Below, in pieces: positions 1-13,900 of a stretch of 64,000 nt of DNA; the stretch's first letter is position 1; the number at the start of each line of letters is the position of its first letter. The stretch is from Abelmoschus esculentus. Its lineage: Eukaryota; Streptophyta; Magnoliopsida; Malvales; Malvaceae. The translations under genes and the position numbers were made by a program. The stretch is from contig JAUCBN010000016.1 of NCBI GenBank assembly GCA_035048815.1, positions 5,572,501 to 5,636,500 of the forward strand, in the 5' to 3' direction. The notes beneath the pieces were generated by a model, which was not told where the DNA came from, ran no database searches, and saw only the letters and a program-made list of their open reading frames with translations.

Positions 1-241
1 CTGTTTTTGTTTTAACCAGCCTTGTAACCTGCAGTGGTTTTTAGACTTCATAAGCTCAAATTCTCCTCAGAATTTCTAGAACAAGTACTTGTTTGTCGAG
101 TTGATATACAACAATTTTCAATCATTCGTTGAAACTGATTCAATCGTCCGAAGTTCACATATGACTTAGAAATACCATTTTATGCTAAACAAAACAAAAT
201 AAAATAACCTCTAGGTAGCATTGAAGGATAATCTAACTTAC

Positions 242-3200
242 TAGCGCCTTCTGTTTAGGAGATGAACGGCAACAAATAACTGATGCACAGCCGATGGCGA
301 GTTCTAGGAAATCGTCTCTAACATCATCTTCCAAAGCATAAATTAGTGACTTGCCGTCAACAATTAAAGCCACTGCCTCGGAGTTTTCTGTTGATGAAGA
401 AAGCAACTGCTTTCCTTCAGCTATCTGCTGGTGAACGCTTGCCTTAAATGCCTAGAAAATCAAAAGGGTCTCATCAAGTTCACAAGCACACTCGAATTTG
501 AGATTAGATTCATCAAAACCAGTGTATACTATATAACTAATGTCATGTTTGAACAGATAAGGCAACCAGCATGGCGCTGATTTCTTTCAGTATGAATAGC
601 CTGAGGCAGTGCATATACGACATGTTGTCGAAACAGATTTGAATTAACTTAAATCTTCACAGTAAAAAAGAGGATGTCATGGTTGGGGCTGGTTCATTTT
701 ACCGAAATGTATGAAATAAACGATCAATTTAACTTGAATACAAAAGGAAAAAGATGTGGAGGTTTTTGAGTTGATAAGCCATCAGAGTTCAAAATGGTAA
801 GAAAATCTGAGAAAATAATGATTTCAAAACACGTTTTTTGTTAACATGGCATGAATAGAACATTCATGGAATAGATGTTTACCACTGTAGCTGCGGACTT
901 GTCCCCTGATTTCTCCAATGCCTTGTTTTCAGGACTCTCTGAATTTATTATTATTTGCTTCATTCCTTGTCTAAGCAAGCTACAAGCAAAACTGCAAGTT
1001 CAACAAAAACAAGAGAAATCAGCACAACTTCACATCAGATTATATGGTATTTGTAGTAATCCTCATACCCAATATTTACTGCTGTCTCCATCTTATCTCC
1101 TGTTAAAACCCATATTTTGATCCCAGCTTGTGCAAGTTTGTCAATGCATTCAGGAACCTGACCAGCAAGAAAGTTGAAATACTAAACATAAATATTATTA
1201 AAAGTGACTCAACTCTCCTGCATGTTGCCTCTAAACTCACCCCATTTTGAAGTTTGTCTTCAACAGCTGTAGCACCAAGAAGAATCAAATCCCTCTCGAT
1301 GTGTCCCGCAACTTCCTCAATCCTCTCTTCCCGATCCAGACTCACTTGGTTTTTTGCTTCTGTGAACTGCTCATTGAACTCAACATATTCTTCCTCATCT
1401 ATTTCACGATATGCTACAACCAAAGTCCTCAAACCAGCATCAGCATATTCGGCAATGTGCTCCTTGGTTTGCTCTTCAAATTCTTGTCCATGTTTTGCAA
1501 GTCTTTCGAACATGACGCTGCTTGATCAAAGAAAGAATTACCAAGCAACATAACTTAGCCAGTCAAGAGTTATACAATTACTCCCGGCCCTCCCTCAGAT
1601 ATGATAGAAGAGACATTCATCCTTACTCGGAGTCTTGGAGATAGAATGATCCTTAGTTGTTAGTTTTTGGTGCTATGTTCATATTATCACTAAACTAACT
1701 CCAACTGATCTTATTACACATTAAGTGTCTGTCTCAGGTTACGTACCTGTCGGCACCCTTACAAAGTAGCAGGAGCTTTCCCTCCTTGTCCCTCACGATC
1801 ACTGACATCCTCTTTCTGGAGCTACTAAAGTCCAAGATGTTCAATAGATCATAAGATCTGCAAAAGAGAATGAAAATGTTCTATTATGTTCAATATACAT
1901 ATGAAAATACCATTAGCTACTAAAACCTATGTCTTCTGCCTGCAGCTAAAGTTGATGCAATAGAAGGCCTTGCAAATGATTTATTAGCTATCAAAGATTA
2001 TGACCTTTCAACTCTTTTTCCGGAGACTGGATCGAACTCATATAACAAAATGCTTGCTTGTGTCCTTTCATAGAACTCAAATCCCAGTTGTCTAGCTGCA
2101 ACCACAAATGCAGCTTCATCCGGTGATTCGGCTTCATATGAAATGCTTCCTGTTTCTTCATCCACTTCTGGTATTGCAGTATGACAGATAGCCAATAGTC
2201 GTAAGAACTTTTGGATTACATCTGCACGGGGTTCATTTATCCAATTACCATTTGTGATTCTTTCATCCACAAAATTAAACCCTTTGACAGACAGTTTTTC
2301 TTCCTTGAACTCCTCTATTTGTCCTTCTACCTCCATCACCTCTTGAACCAAAGGCGAACCCTTTCTCCAAGCAAGAGCTCTTTCTACTTCAGTAATTCCA
2401 TGACCATAAGATGTTCCACCCACAGAGCATTTGATAAATTCCATGGAGTTACAAGTCAAAGTTCCGGTTTTATCAGAAAGTATTGTATCAACCTGGCCGA
2501 GTTCTTCATTTAGATTTGAGGTTCGAGCACGAGCTGGCTTGTCTGCTTCTTCATAGTACATGAGCGGATCTTGGTTGATGAAAATGCTCTGAAGAACTTT
2601 GACAATTTCAATGGATACATACAAGGAAATGGGAATCAAATACGAATACAACATCAGGGCCGTCAAGAATTGCAAAATTGCTGCAACAGTTGCTTGTTCT
2701 GGATCATAATAAATTGTAGTCTCATCTGGTCTAAGATACCATCTTGTCATTTTTCCATTTTCCAGGTCCTCCCTAGTTGTTATTCCAAAGAAAATAGACC
2801 CGATAATCGACAACAAAATGAGGAAAGCAAACAGAAAGTACACAATCTTATCCATCCTCTTCTCAATCTTGCTTCTCTTCGAAGGAGGTTCGGTTGAATT
2901 CTGAATAACCTTAGTGTCATGGCCTGTGAAGATAACTGCACCGTAAATATAATCAGTGTTCCTTAATTTCGAGTCCCTAAGTAGAAGCTGCTGTGAAGAT
3001 AGAGGATACTGTTCTCCTAACTCCAAACTGCCAACAAAAGAGTATAAATTTGCATTTGGATCTTCACATCTGATGACAGCCTTGAAATTCTTAAAGCTTG
3101 AATCCTCATGTAGACCGGAAGTCGCTTCCGATGCTTGTTTTTGTTTCAAATTGGTTTCCCCATCAAGGTTCATGGTTTCGACATAGCAAATAGCTTCGTC

Positions 3201-4356
3201 GTAACTTGATGACAGCAAAATAAGATCAGCAGGAAAGAATTCATCCTTCTCCACCTTGACTATATCCCCAACTTTCAAATCCATCCATTTCGTATGCTCG
3301 AAAACACCGTCACCTTGATGCACTTTAACTTCCCTGTTGTTAATTTCAATGTCCTGCAATGTCATCAACAACTAGTTTATGAACTCGAGAAACGTAATCG
3401 GATTAAAGAAAAAGAATCAAAGTGAAGAATGGAGATCAAGAACACAACACAAGAAGCATAAGGGAATAGAATCAAATCTACATGCTAAAGAAGCAAAAAA
3501 TCATACTCATGTATGTAGCATTTCCATACACATTTAAGTATCATTTGAAGGGACTTAAACACTTTAAAAGATGGACAATAAAGCTACTGTATCTAACCCA
3601 ACAGATCTATAATGCATCGTCGGCAACCTGTTTCCTGTTCTACAACCATGTTTCTCTGTCTCTCCTGCAAGATAACCACTACCAACCTCCCACAAATCTG
3701 TTATCTATTATCATTTATGAAGTATGTCTACTAAAAAATCATATCCAAAACAGACAAATTTTGTGACACTCCAGACTTGTATGTTGCATACCCTAAAAAT
3801 TCAGAAATCTACTGCACATCCTCCATAATTCATACAAAAAATCACTGGAAATCTTAGTTTAAGAAGTTTTTGGCAGCTGTTTTGTAACATAAAAAATCAG
3901 AGACACAAGTCCAAAACTACAGTTCACTCCAAGGCGGTATCGGTTTTCGTTAAGAAAGCTTACCTGTTTTTTTCTCTTCCAGTCTTCAACAACCTCTTTT
4001 CCCATGGTGGCTCCAATTACAACTACTAATGGAAGAACATTACTGACAGGTGAGTAAGGAGAGAGTGATGTAAAAGACAGAACAGCACAGATCAGAAAAT
4101 AGAAATTGGCCACCCTCCGGAATTGCTCGAACAATGATTTAGGGAAGAATGTGGCAAGCGTGTACTTAGTACTTCTAACATAATTTCCACCATAGTTAAG
4201 CAGACTTGCTTCAAAACATTCAGGGTCGTTGCAATACACTACTCTTGAGAAACCAGGCCCTCCAATCAATGAATGATCCCCTTTAAATGATGCTTTCCCA
4301 CATGAGAAGGCATGAATCCTGCTGAAACGTTGTTTTCTTCTCCTCCCACCATCCAT
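242..4356 (-). CDS. P4-type ATPase (phospholipid flippase, ALA9/ALA10-like), 5' part
   Basis: Aminophospholipid-translocating P4-ATPase, expected to flip lipids to the cytosolic leaflet with an ALIS/CDC50 subunit. Seven exons are seen, all in consistent phase: 4356-3964, 3353-2015, 1857-1747, 1517-1241, 1157-1069, 991-883 and 451-242. The start is the ATG at 4356 (MDGGRRRKQRF); an upstream in-frame TTG at 4377 is not used. Exon 1 has the plant ALA N-terminus and the first membrane segments. Exon 2 has the actuator motif LDGETNL, a membrane pair, and the phosphorylation motif DKTGTLTC at about 2474-2451. Later exons carry the nucleotide-binding domain and WVLTGDKMETA; the last one seen ends CCRSSPKQKAL. 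The hinge motif GDGANDV and membrane segments 3-10 lie beyond position 1, so the gene is cut by the window and not by mutation. The family and general type are secure; ALA9 versus ALA10 is not resolved. Confidence 0.93.
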
Positions 4357-5480
4357 TTCTTCTTCACCAAAACTCAATCCAATCCAATTGGTTCAATCTT
4401 CAAACACATAGAGATAAGAGCCCACTAAGCTGTACAAACTTCTGCAAGAAACTGCACTCTTCAAACAAGATCCAGCAATCAATGAAGCAAGATGTTCAGT
4501 GAATCAGTATAGGATTCTGTATTTATTAAAAAAGCAAAAATGAAACAAGTCAAGATATCAAACACCTGTAGTGAAGCCATTAGCAGCCACAAGAACCATA
4601 GAAAGTTACACTTGAACAACTACAACCCCATTCCATAAATGAAGGTTCCAAGAAACAACGAGAAAAAGATTGAGAAGCAAGTTTTTTGTGAACAGAAGAC
4701 ATTGTTTGTAGTTTTTCACCTTAAATTAGTTCAATCTTTGGTAGAGATTGTGGACCAGGCTGCCATGTTTCTACTTTGACTTTTAGATGAAATAAACAAA
4801 CCACATTTAGTTCAACTCAACTACTTCATTGCCATTAAATAATAAAATAGAATCCATGAAACTGTAAGATATCAGATAAAAAAATGGTGTTTCAAAGATA
4901 CCCCAAAGTGTAAAACTACTGTAAATGGTCGCTAAAGACTGGAATTATACTTATAGGCAAGATGGCAATAATTGATCCAAGGTGCAGAGCTGAAAACCCT
5001 AAAGTCTTCTAGAAAGTCAATGGAAAACAAAGCTGTAAGAGAAACGTGAAAAAGAAAAAGAAAATTTGTTAAAAATATAAATAAAGGGAATTTCTAAGAA
5101 GTTTAAACATGGGAGCAGAGCTATTTAAGGAATTTATAATAGATTTATTAGAATAGGGTCATTAATTTATAATAGATTTATAATAGAAAGATAGTTTTAA
5201 ATTTAATTTTTTTATCTTTATATAGAAAATTATTAGTATTAGATTATCATCTTAAATAATATAAAATTAATTTATAAATATATAAGGGGATGTTTAATTT
5301 ATAAAAAATATTATTAATTTATTTTCATGTTTGGTTTATTTTAATTCTTATATTTTGAAAACGATTATTATCAATAATAACACTTATTTATGTGTTAGAA
5401 AAATTGGTTACATACACTTGTTAGAAAACTCGATCATTATTAATAAAATATTGTTCGTTCAAAAAAAACTATAATCTTAG
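4357..5480. other. 5' leader, promoter and AT-rich spacer of the flippase gene
   Basis: No coding potential is seen. The first few hundred bases upstream of the flippase ATG are only moderately AT-rich and probably hold its 5' UTR and promoter; no clear TATA box could be assigned. Beyond about 5040 the sequence becomes very AT-rich, low-complexity spacer. Confidence 0.5.
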
Positions 5481-5500
5481 GATGAGTTTTTATTTTATTT

Positions 5501-5608
5501 GAGGTTGATCGCTCAATCACTCTACTGACATCGTTGGTACTCGAACCCATGACCTCTAAAAACAACAACCGTTCCGTTAACTGCTTGGGCTAAAAGGCTC
5601 GTGCTTAA
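5501..5608 (-). repeat. tRNA-derived SINE-like fragment, copy 1
   Basis: Read on the minus strand this has an A-box-like block (TAGCCCAAGCAGTTAA) followed about 30 bases later by a B-box-like block (GGTTCGAGTACC, 5536-5547), as in a pol III promoter. The body matches a second copy at 40445-41035, including the shared phrases ggaacggttgttgtt and gtgattgagygatca. It does not fold as an intact tRNA by eye. SINE assignment is inference from the two boxes and the two copies; a fragment of another repeat that resembles these boxes is possible. Confidence 0.45.
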
Positions 5609-6154
5609 TATCAACTTCTTTTAAATGACTACTCTCGATTGTCATCAAAGCATGATTATTTAATTTTTCTTACGACATAATTGTTTGTAAGTATAACTTC
5701 AATAATTTTAATTTTAAATTTCTTTTATAGAAACAACATTAATAAGAATAATTAATAATATTCTATAAGGAATTCTTGTATTTACGAAACAATTAAAATG
5801 TTCTTAAAATCTTAATAAATCTATTGTTCCTACTATTTCTATAATGTTTGAAAAATAAAATAAGGTTTTTATCTCATCGATAGACATATCGATCAATATC
5901 TTTTTGACGGTAATTTTTTTGTTAAGTAAATTTACAGTTATAATTATTTAATTTTTGTCTGAATTTTAGTATTATAATTGTTATTGTAATAATAATATAA
6001 TAAAATAGACAAAAGAAATTATAAATAAAAAACAAAAAAATGAATTTAAAGAAAAACTTAAAAAAAGGAGAGGGAAAGGTTGTTCATACCGATCGGATAT
6101 GGTGTTTTAGGTCTTTGTACGAGTATACTTTTATTTTGGCATTATGTTTATAAT
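5609..6154. other. AT-rich spacer
   Basis: Very AT-rich, with no open reading frame or structured repeat that could be recognised. It ends at the 8-bp duplication (6147-6154) of the adjoining hAT-like element. Confidence 0.5.
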
Positions 6155-6664
6155 TAAGGGTGTACGTTTGGTTAATTCAGTCGGTGGCCTAATTGAATTA
6201 ATCCAAACCGAATTAACTGAAATTTTTAAAATTTTAACCGTTAACTGAATTACCTTTAATCGAATTAATAAAACCGAAATTATTTCAGTTAATTAATCGA
6301 ATTAACTGAAATTTATTATAAATTTTGGTTAAATTACATAATTAGGTGACTAAATTATGTTGAAATAATTTTTTATCACTAAATTTTTATTTTATGCTAA
6401 TTTGATAAAAATCTAGTGATTATTTTATGATATAAAAAATAATGAATATTTTAAAAATTAAATGACTAAAAATAAATAAATATAGTATTTATTATATAAT
6501 AGTTTTGGTTATTTCGGCTAATGAACCAATTTTGAATCGAATTAATCGATAATCGAATTAAAAAAACGTTAACCGAATTTACTAAAAATTTATCGACCGA
6601 ATTAACCGAAATAAATTCAGTTCGATCGATTAATTCAGTTAACACCGAATAATGTACTCCCTTA
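6155..6664. mobile_element. hAT-like miniature element with 8-bp target duplication
   Basis: A 510-bp element. The left end reads taagggtgtac and the reverse complement of the right end reads taagggagtac. It is flanked by an exact 8-bp direct repeat, tttataat, at 6147-6154 and 6665-6672, the duplication size of the hAT superfamily. The inside is AT-rich with many aaccgaattaa/ttaattcggtt phrases in both orientations, so it could fold on itself. No transposase is encoded, so it is non-autonomous. Confidence 0.68.
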
Positions 6665-7908
6665 TTTATAATTGGTGGCTTAGCAATAATGTTAATTATG
6701 ATATAAAAATTTTATCTCATAAGTTTTGATTCAACTATAAATAATACATTGAGCTAAAATTTGTCTTTTTCGGCATTAGATAATTTATTGCTTTAAGTTG
6801 TGTTTCTTTCTATGCTATAAATTTACGTTTTTCTTTCGATGTTTTAAATAAATATTTTTATACATTTAATTAAAATTAGATTTATTGAATTATAAAAGAT
6901 TGAGGGAAAAACTAATTTAAATGGAGGTGCAGCTCAATGACCAACTGGAATAAAACATAAAGTTAGAGGATTAAATTGACAGAAAAAATATTTATTTTTT
7001 TGAAAAATGAACTGATTACACAAGTATTTTGTTTTCATTAAAAATACTATGATTTGAATTTAATACACAATTTTTGAATGGAAATAAATATTACTCACCT
7101 CTCTCTATAATAACTAATATGCTTGTGCATAAAATAAGTCCCTCTGGCTCTAATTGCACTCCAGATCAAGTGAGTCATGCACTGATTTGATACGCAATTT
7201 TTTAAAGACTCGTTTGATCATAATTTTTTAATTAAGAGTTATCTTAAACTATAATAATATGTGTTTTATTATTCCTGAAACTTCCAAACACTTCAATAAA
7301 AATTTTCAAATATGGATCTAAAAAATGATTTTTTTTTTACTGAAATTACCTCTTGACTTTACAAATCACTGAATTTTAGGTACAATTAAAGGGTCTAAAT
7401 AATCTGAATGATATTTTTCTGGTACATTTTCGGACAAGCACATCAAAACAAATGAAGAACATACCAGAAAACACTTTTGGGATGCAACCATAAAACATCA
7501 CCACTCACAGGCTACGATGGCAGTGAAATGCCTCGAACATGAATCCATAATGTATCTTGTGATGACTAACCTAGGGGCTAGGGGGGAAGGAAACTAAAAG
7601 TAATACATGCTACGCTACTAGCAAATGGTTCATAGGTTTAGTATTAGGAAGCCAAATTCATTGACGAATTGATTCCAAAAGTAGAATAAGATGCCCTCAT
7701 AGAGCACCATCATCATCATTTCTAAAAGTTCATACGAGTATAGCTCCATGGATCATACCTTAGTCACAAGATCTAGAAGCCCTGTCATAAGCATCATGCT
7801 AGTGACGGATATCACAATCAACATTCCATGGCAAATTTTGGGTGTTGGGTGCATGCCAGGGAAATTTCTGTGTAGATGGGAATGGAAACAAATTATAGAG
7901 GTTTAAGT
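6665..7908. other. AT-rich spacer and 3' UTR of the TOUGH-like gene
   Basis: 6673-7400 is AT-rich with nothing recognised. About 7430-7908 is less AT-rich, abuts the stop codon of the minus-strand TOUGH-like gene and is probably its 3' UTR. Confidence 0.5.
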
Positions 7909-10900
7909 TCAATTCCTCCGTTTTCTTTTCTCTTTCTTGGATTCTGAATGTTCCCTTTCAGATCCACGATGGGACCTGCTGGAAGAGTCCCTGCTTCTGT
8001 GTTTACGATGTTTTGAGTGTTTTCTGCTGTTACTATTTTCCCTGGATGATCTTTTCCCTTTTCCTTTTGACCTAGAACGGTAGTGTTCACGGTCATCACT
8101 GGATGGATCACTATATGAATCACTGCTATAATGATGTCGTTTGGAATGTTTTCTACTCCTTTCATCTTCTGATGAGGAACTGCTGCTCCAATTTCTCCGA
8201 CGGTGGGAGGGTGATTTCACTTTCTTATCCTCTTGAGCAAACTTATCTTCGTCGACCTTAACAGAAATGTTCGATGAACCAACAGTATGCTTGCTACTGT
8301 TGGGAGCCACAGACCTTCCGGCAGTGGATTTATTTTGTTGGGAGCCACTGTCTTGAGCAGTTTCATTTTCAGGGTTTAGATAAGTTCCGGTGCTAAGTTT
8401 AGCAGTTCCAGAATCACTGTTCGGTGTTTCTGTCCGAAGAGCGTTGGCTTTACTAATTGAGTAGGGTGCGTCAGGGGGGACCTCGAAGCCCAGTTCTTTT
8501 CCCAGGGATTCTAGAAAGTCGCCTGCTATCAAACGGTTCAGTGTTGTAGTTGCCACTTCAGTCTTCTTCTCTGGATCCTCCACATTTTTGGTGTTTGAGT
8601 CTTCTACATCATCATCAGAATCATCAGAAAAAATTGCCTGCATGGAACAAAGACCAATGCAAAAGAATAATTAGGCGTTCTGTTTATACCATTATTCAGC
8701 AAAACAAATTCATGCAAGAGACCACACTTATGACACCGAAGGAAACAATCATCCTCATTGCGGTGCCATTACATTAAAATTGAAGAACTCCAAACTAAAA
8801 TCCCAAAATAATTTTTCCCATTTCCTAGTGAAATCAACTGTACAAAATGGCAGCAGCAAAGAACATTGTAGCTAGAAACTAACAGTATAAAGCGTCAGTG
8901 ATCAACTATAAAAAGAAAAGAAGCCGAGAAAATGGGATCAGCTGGATAAATAAGTTCATTACAAATTTTGAGGTTAACCATTTCTAATTATAATATCTAG
9001 TTTGTATCATGGAGCAAGGACTACAACACGAGACAAAATTAACTGGCACTAGAACCAAAAGAGATGTATGTATACACCAACTTCGAATTAAATACAGATC
9101 ACACCACAAATAGATTTTAACTGAACAAAGAATACCTTATAGAGATCAACAGGCCTTTCAACATTTTCAGCTACAATTTCAATTTCCTTTTCAGCTACAC
9201 CTTCAATTGTCACTTGAGCACCGATTTGAGCGGCAGGAACATCTCTATTTGTAATAGCATCTTCTTCTGGTTTAGCACCTTTAACAGAATCTGGAATGAA
9301 AAGTAGAGAATCGATCTTACTTCTCACGCGTGGAGCTGGTGGCGGCTGCAGACAGAAATATTATATTCTTAGAACAGAAATTACAATTAATATATGGAAA
9401 GTTTTGCAATTGTCTCCTCATTTAGAAGAGAGAACAGTAATCAGAGTAAACCTCCAAGAAAATAAGTAAAACCAGAAAAGATTTCTCACCACAAATTTAT
9501 TTTGGCTGGGTGGGCAGAAAGAGCCACGCCCATGTTTGTGCATATAAGCATGTTAATACATCATAAGATCTTCATAAACTAATTCTACTAACTCCAGATT
9601 ATGAATAAAAAAACAGCAGAAGAGAAGAGAGAATCTAAGGATACCTTCCCCATAAAAGGATCAATGAGATCAAAGCGCCTGCATAAAACAGGTGAAGGTC
9701 GCCATTGAAACTCCTCCCTTCTAGGGTACATTTTCTTTTTCACCAAATCTTCAGCATGAGCATCTCCAACTTGCTGTTAAATTTATGAAATGTGAAAATC
9801 CAGCATAAAGTTTCAGTAACTAAAAAGCCACCACCTTAAATATACCTCTAGTGCCCCAGATGTGAACTGCATTCCACCAGCTAAAAAGTCCAATGGCTGT
9901 GTTGAAGTCATGCTTTCCTTTCCCCGTTTTCCTTTCTCTATTGCCTCAGCAGCTGCCTCAAAGTCTAATTTTTCACGAGCACGGGCTGCTTCTGACATAT
10001 TACTGGCCACAGTAAACCCTGTGGAGCGAAGGCCTCCTTCATACTTTTCCTTGAGATATTGCTCAAATCTTTCTTGCTTTGCGGGATCATCTTTGAATGG
10101 TTTTGCAACTTCTGGCAACTTATTCTACAATAGACAGAATAGAAGTCTGAATTAAGCGGCATGTATAAATGATATGGTGAAGTGTAAAAAACAGAACGAG
10201 AAAATGAAAGAACCTGTTTGGGAAAAAAAAAACACGAGACACTTTACTTGTATTACTTTGTTGAAAACAGAGATAAGCAGAAATGTATGGTGCTTACAAA
10301 TGAATCAGGTTTTTTAAATGTATCAGAAAGATTGAATTGAAGTTGAAACTCCCCAGAAGCAATTGATGAGCTTGTGGTCTCTCTTGAGCTTCTTTCCAAA
10401 GGTTTTTCTCCTAATAATTTCCCGCGGCTCTCTGCCGTCATCTTCTGCATACTTGGGGAAAGTTTTCCATCCAATAACAGTTTGGCTGGATCACCAAATT
10501 TCTGATGCTCCTCCCACAGTCTCCTTTCATAATAATCATGACCATTTCCTCCAGAAAGAAAACTGAACAATGGATTTGACTGATTCTTCTTTTTGGAGAG
10601 ATCCTCAAATAATTTACCACATCGAGCTACTAATTTTGCAACCCCCTCAATTAAGAGCTTCAGATTACTATCATTCGGAGGAGGAACTTCTGGTGGAGAG
10701 GGAACATCGAGCTTCTTCAGATTCTTGAGAGGTCCAGGAAATTTGTGGTGCGGAACAAAATCCTTTGGGATTACAGGAGGATCAAACCTGAATAACAATT
10801 TGCAAACTGATATTAACAATTCTGTCAAAGAAAATTACAAAGAACTATGACAATATTTTTAATCTCTGATCTCCAGATTAAGCAAAACAGGATTGCAAGG

Positions 10901-13900
10901 AAATAGGCTTAATAAGAGTATCTACTAAATGACTCAAACAACAATTAAGCTACAAGCAGATTAACATAAATATTTACATGGTACATGTTATGCGCATCAA
11001 GTATGTTTACTATCATCATGTACACGAGTATCTTCATTTTCTTCTGGGTTTATTCACATTTCAATATTTGATTAATGTGACATGGAAAAACTAACTACTG
11101 ATGTAGGAGTGGGAGAGCCTAGGCCCATATGAATACCACTAGGAAACCAATATTTTTCCCTGTGGAATCCAAGTCCCATACCTTGCAATTTGACACATAC
11201 CAAGCCACCATGTTTCACAGTCCAAGTGCCCATGTGGGCTTACTTTTCACTAGCTTAATCTAGTCCCAAGCGAACACTACAATATTGGTGTCACCACCAG
11301 CACCGGAGAATCACAATTGAGACATGATGACTGGCTCTAATACCAATTGATACGGACCTCTGTATAACCACACCTCAAAAGTTAGCTATTGAGGTAGGAG
11401 AGCCCAGGTCCATATAAGCCCCACAAGAAAAACAAACATACTTTTCCCATGGACAATCCAAGTCACGTAGCTTGCAGTTGGACACATATCATAATGAGTT
11501 TGACTTAAAAGCTAATATTTAATTTAACGTTCATTCTCTATCATTGCAACATTCCCCTCACCAGAAACATTAAACATGCTAGACAGCTTCTGAAGCTATC
11601 CATTTGCTGCCTGGTGAAGTTGCTAAAAACAATTTTACTTGCTATAAAAGTTAGTTGTTAGTAGTTTATCTGAGTTGATCACCTAAGAGGATTGTAGTTA
11701 AGTCTATTGTAAGTAGGACTCCTAAATGTACTAAAAGTCCTATTCTTTAGTCTTTAAATATTTTTTAAACTGGTTGAAGTTTAATTGATTCTCTCAACAG
11801 AATTCTTTTAATAACAGAAACTACTTTTCTGTTTTTTTTTTCTTCTTGTTCAGTTTCTCTACACAATCCGAGTCACATAGCTTGCAGTTAGACACATATC
11901 ACAATGAGACAGATGAGGTATCAAGCATGCAACATCAACTACTTTATATACCTTTCTAATTGGTAGTCAAAAACTGATGCAACTTTGAAACCAGGCAGAA
12001 CACCCTGATCTCTTGCAACCACCTTTTGTTTACTCTCTATGCTCAATCTTGCTGGTTGTTTACTCTCTATGCTCAAGTTTGATGGCTCTTCGTCATCCTC
12101 AATGCATGTTTCTTCGAAGTCATAACCTAAGATAGAAACCCTACCTTCAGCTTAAAACTTAAATTAAACTAATAACCGCAGGACAAGTAAGCAAATTAAT
12201 AATAAAATTAATCCCTGTGAACACTAGCAACTAAGGAAATTTTTTGGCACTTCATGATATCCAAGATAGAAAAAAAAACTAGTTTAATCATATGAACAAC
12301 CCAGACAATGAGGATACTAATTAAAGTCAGTTGGTACTTGGTATATCAACAACATCAATTAGAGAGAGAGATTTTCATCACAAAATGAAAAATAAGAAAC
12401 ACTCAACCAAGAGAACCTTATAGAATAGTTTTGAACTCAAAAGCAAAGATAGATAAGGTAGTAGGCTAGTAGCACATTCAGAAGAAACATCTCCAGTGCA
12501 CGCATGCAACTCCAAACCTTTCATTTGAAAAGGTAAAAAATAAAAAACGAAAACAGATATGAGTTCTTGACTCCCACACGGACCAATATGACTGTTTTCT
12601 TCATGATGGTAGTATTGGCAATAAGTTTCTCTAGGGGGGTGAAAGCAGACAAATTATTACAAGATGCATGCTCACAAAAAGTGAACTAACCAGCACCATA
12701 AATATCCTCATCTTCGGCATCATATTCTTCAAGTGCGCCAATTCCGAATCCAGGTGCAGCTTTTCCTGCTGGTGTTGAATCAACTTCTATTAAGAAAAAA
12801 AATTCATGCGTGCAAGGAAATATGGAGAAAGATGAATCATTACAAAAATGCAAGCAAAGGGACTTGAAAAGACATGCTCATAAGAAATTAGAACCTACAC
12901 TTGGAACCGAAGAGACTATCTTTTATTGACATAGCTGTCCTGTTCCCATGCTGCTTATCATTCAACAAGTGCAATCTCTTCTTTTCTGAAAGCATTTGCA
13001 AACAAAAGAAATAAAACCCAGCAAGAAACGATGCTTCTGAGAATGATACAAATAGTTAATAAACAGTGGTCCTTCAAGAAATATCATACCCCTGAATTCA
13101 GGAGCATGCTTGAATGGATCATATCCTAAACCATGTAAGTACTGCTTAGGGTTGCACACAAAAGCCTGTAGCACAAAATTATTACAAAAAAATAACTTGA
13201 TTGCTTTAAAGGTATCAAAAAAATGATCTCACACACACTTGATGTGGTTTAAGGGGGAAACAGTTGCAAATCAATAGAATTAGGACTGAACAAACGAGTA
13301 AGAAAGATGGCACTTAGTTTCTATTTATTCAAGAAACGAATAATCATGTTGAATGTAAAGCCTACACCTTATTTATATAGGCTTTCTTGAAAATAAAGTC
13401 TTAATCCTAACCCTAGATTTGAACACTAAAGATAACTAAGAACCCTGAAAATATTTAATCTTTCTAACCTTATTATCTGTCTATGATGTCTAATAATTAA
13501 TAAACATTATAAACAAAACTGATAATAAAATATCATAAACTAAATAAAGCTCCTAAAGCTTTCTCCCGGGCTTGGAGAACACAGTTCAAACGAGAAAACT
13601 TCCTTCAGCATAAAATTTTTATCAGACACTTTCAGCTCACCAACCACCCAAGAACTTCAACCAGCTGTTTTGCCTAACCATGTAACCAAAAATCTCTTAT
13701 GTCGGTTGCCACTTCTAAACCTAACTTCTTTAACATTGACAACATCTTCCATAACCTCTGTTTTAGGCTTAGGAAGCTGCTGCACACAGTCTGAAATTTC
13801 AGCAACATCATATGGACCCTTCATCACAGCAGCAGCAGTATACTAAATTCTTCCTGGTCCCCTTTTGTTTAAGACGGGAAGGATAGTTAACTTAGTATGC

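Noticed and set aside
5501..5608. Intact tRNA gene
   Set aside because: A-box and B-box-like blocks are there, but no cloverleaf with paired acceptor stem could be drawn, and the same body recurs at 40445; a repeat is the better reading.
12962..13174. Long minus-strand frame continuing past TOUGH exon 8
   Set aside because: Only 13165-13090 is exon (LHGLGYDPFKHAPEFR); the rest is read-through into the intron after a GT donor.
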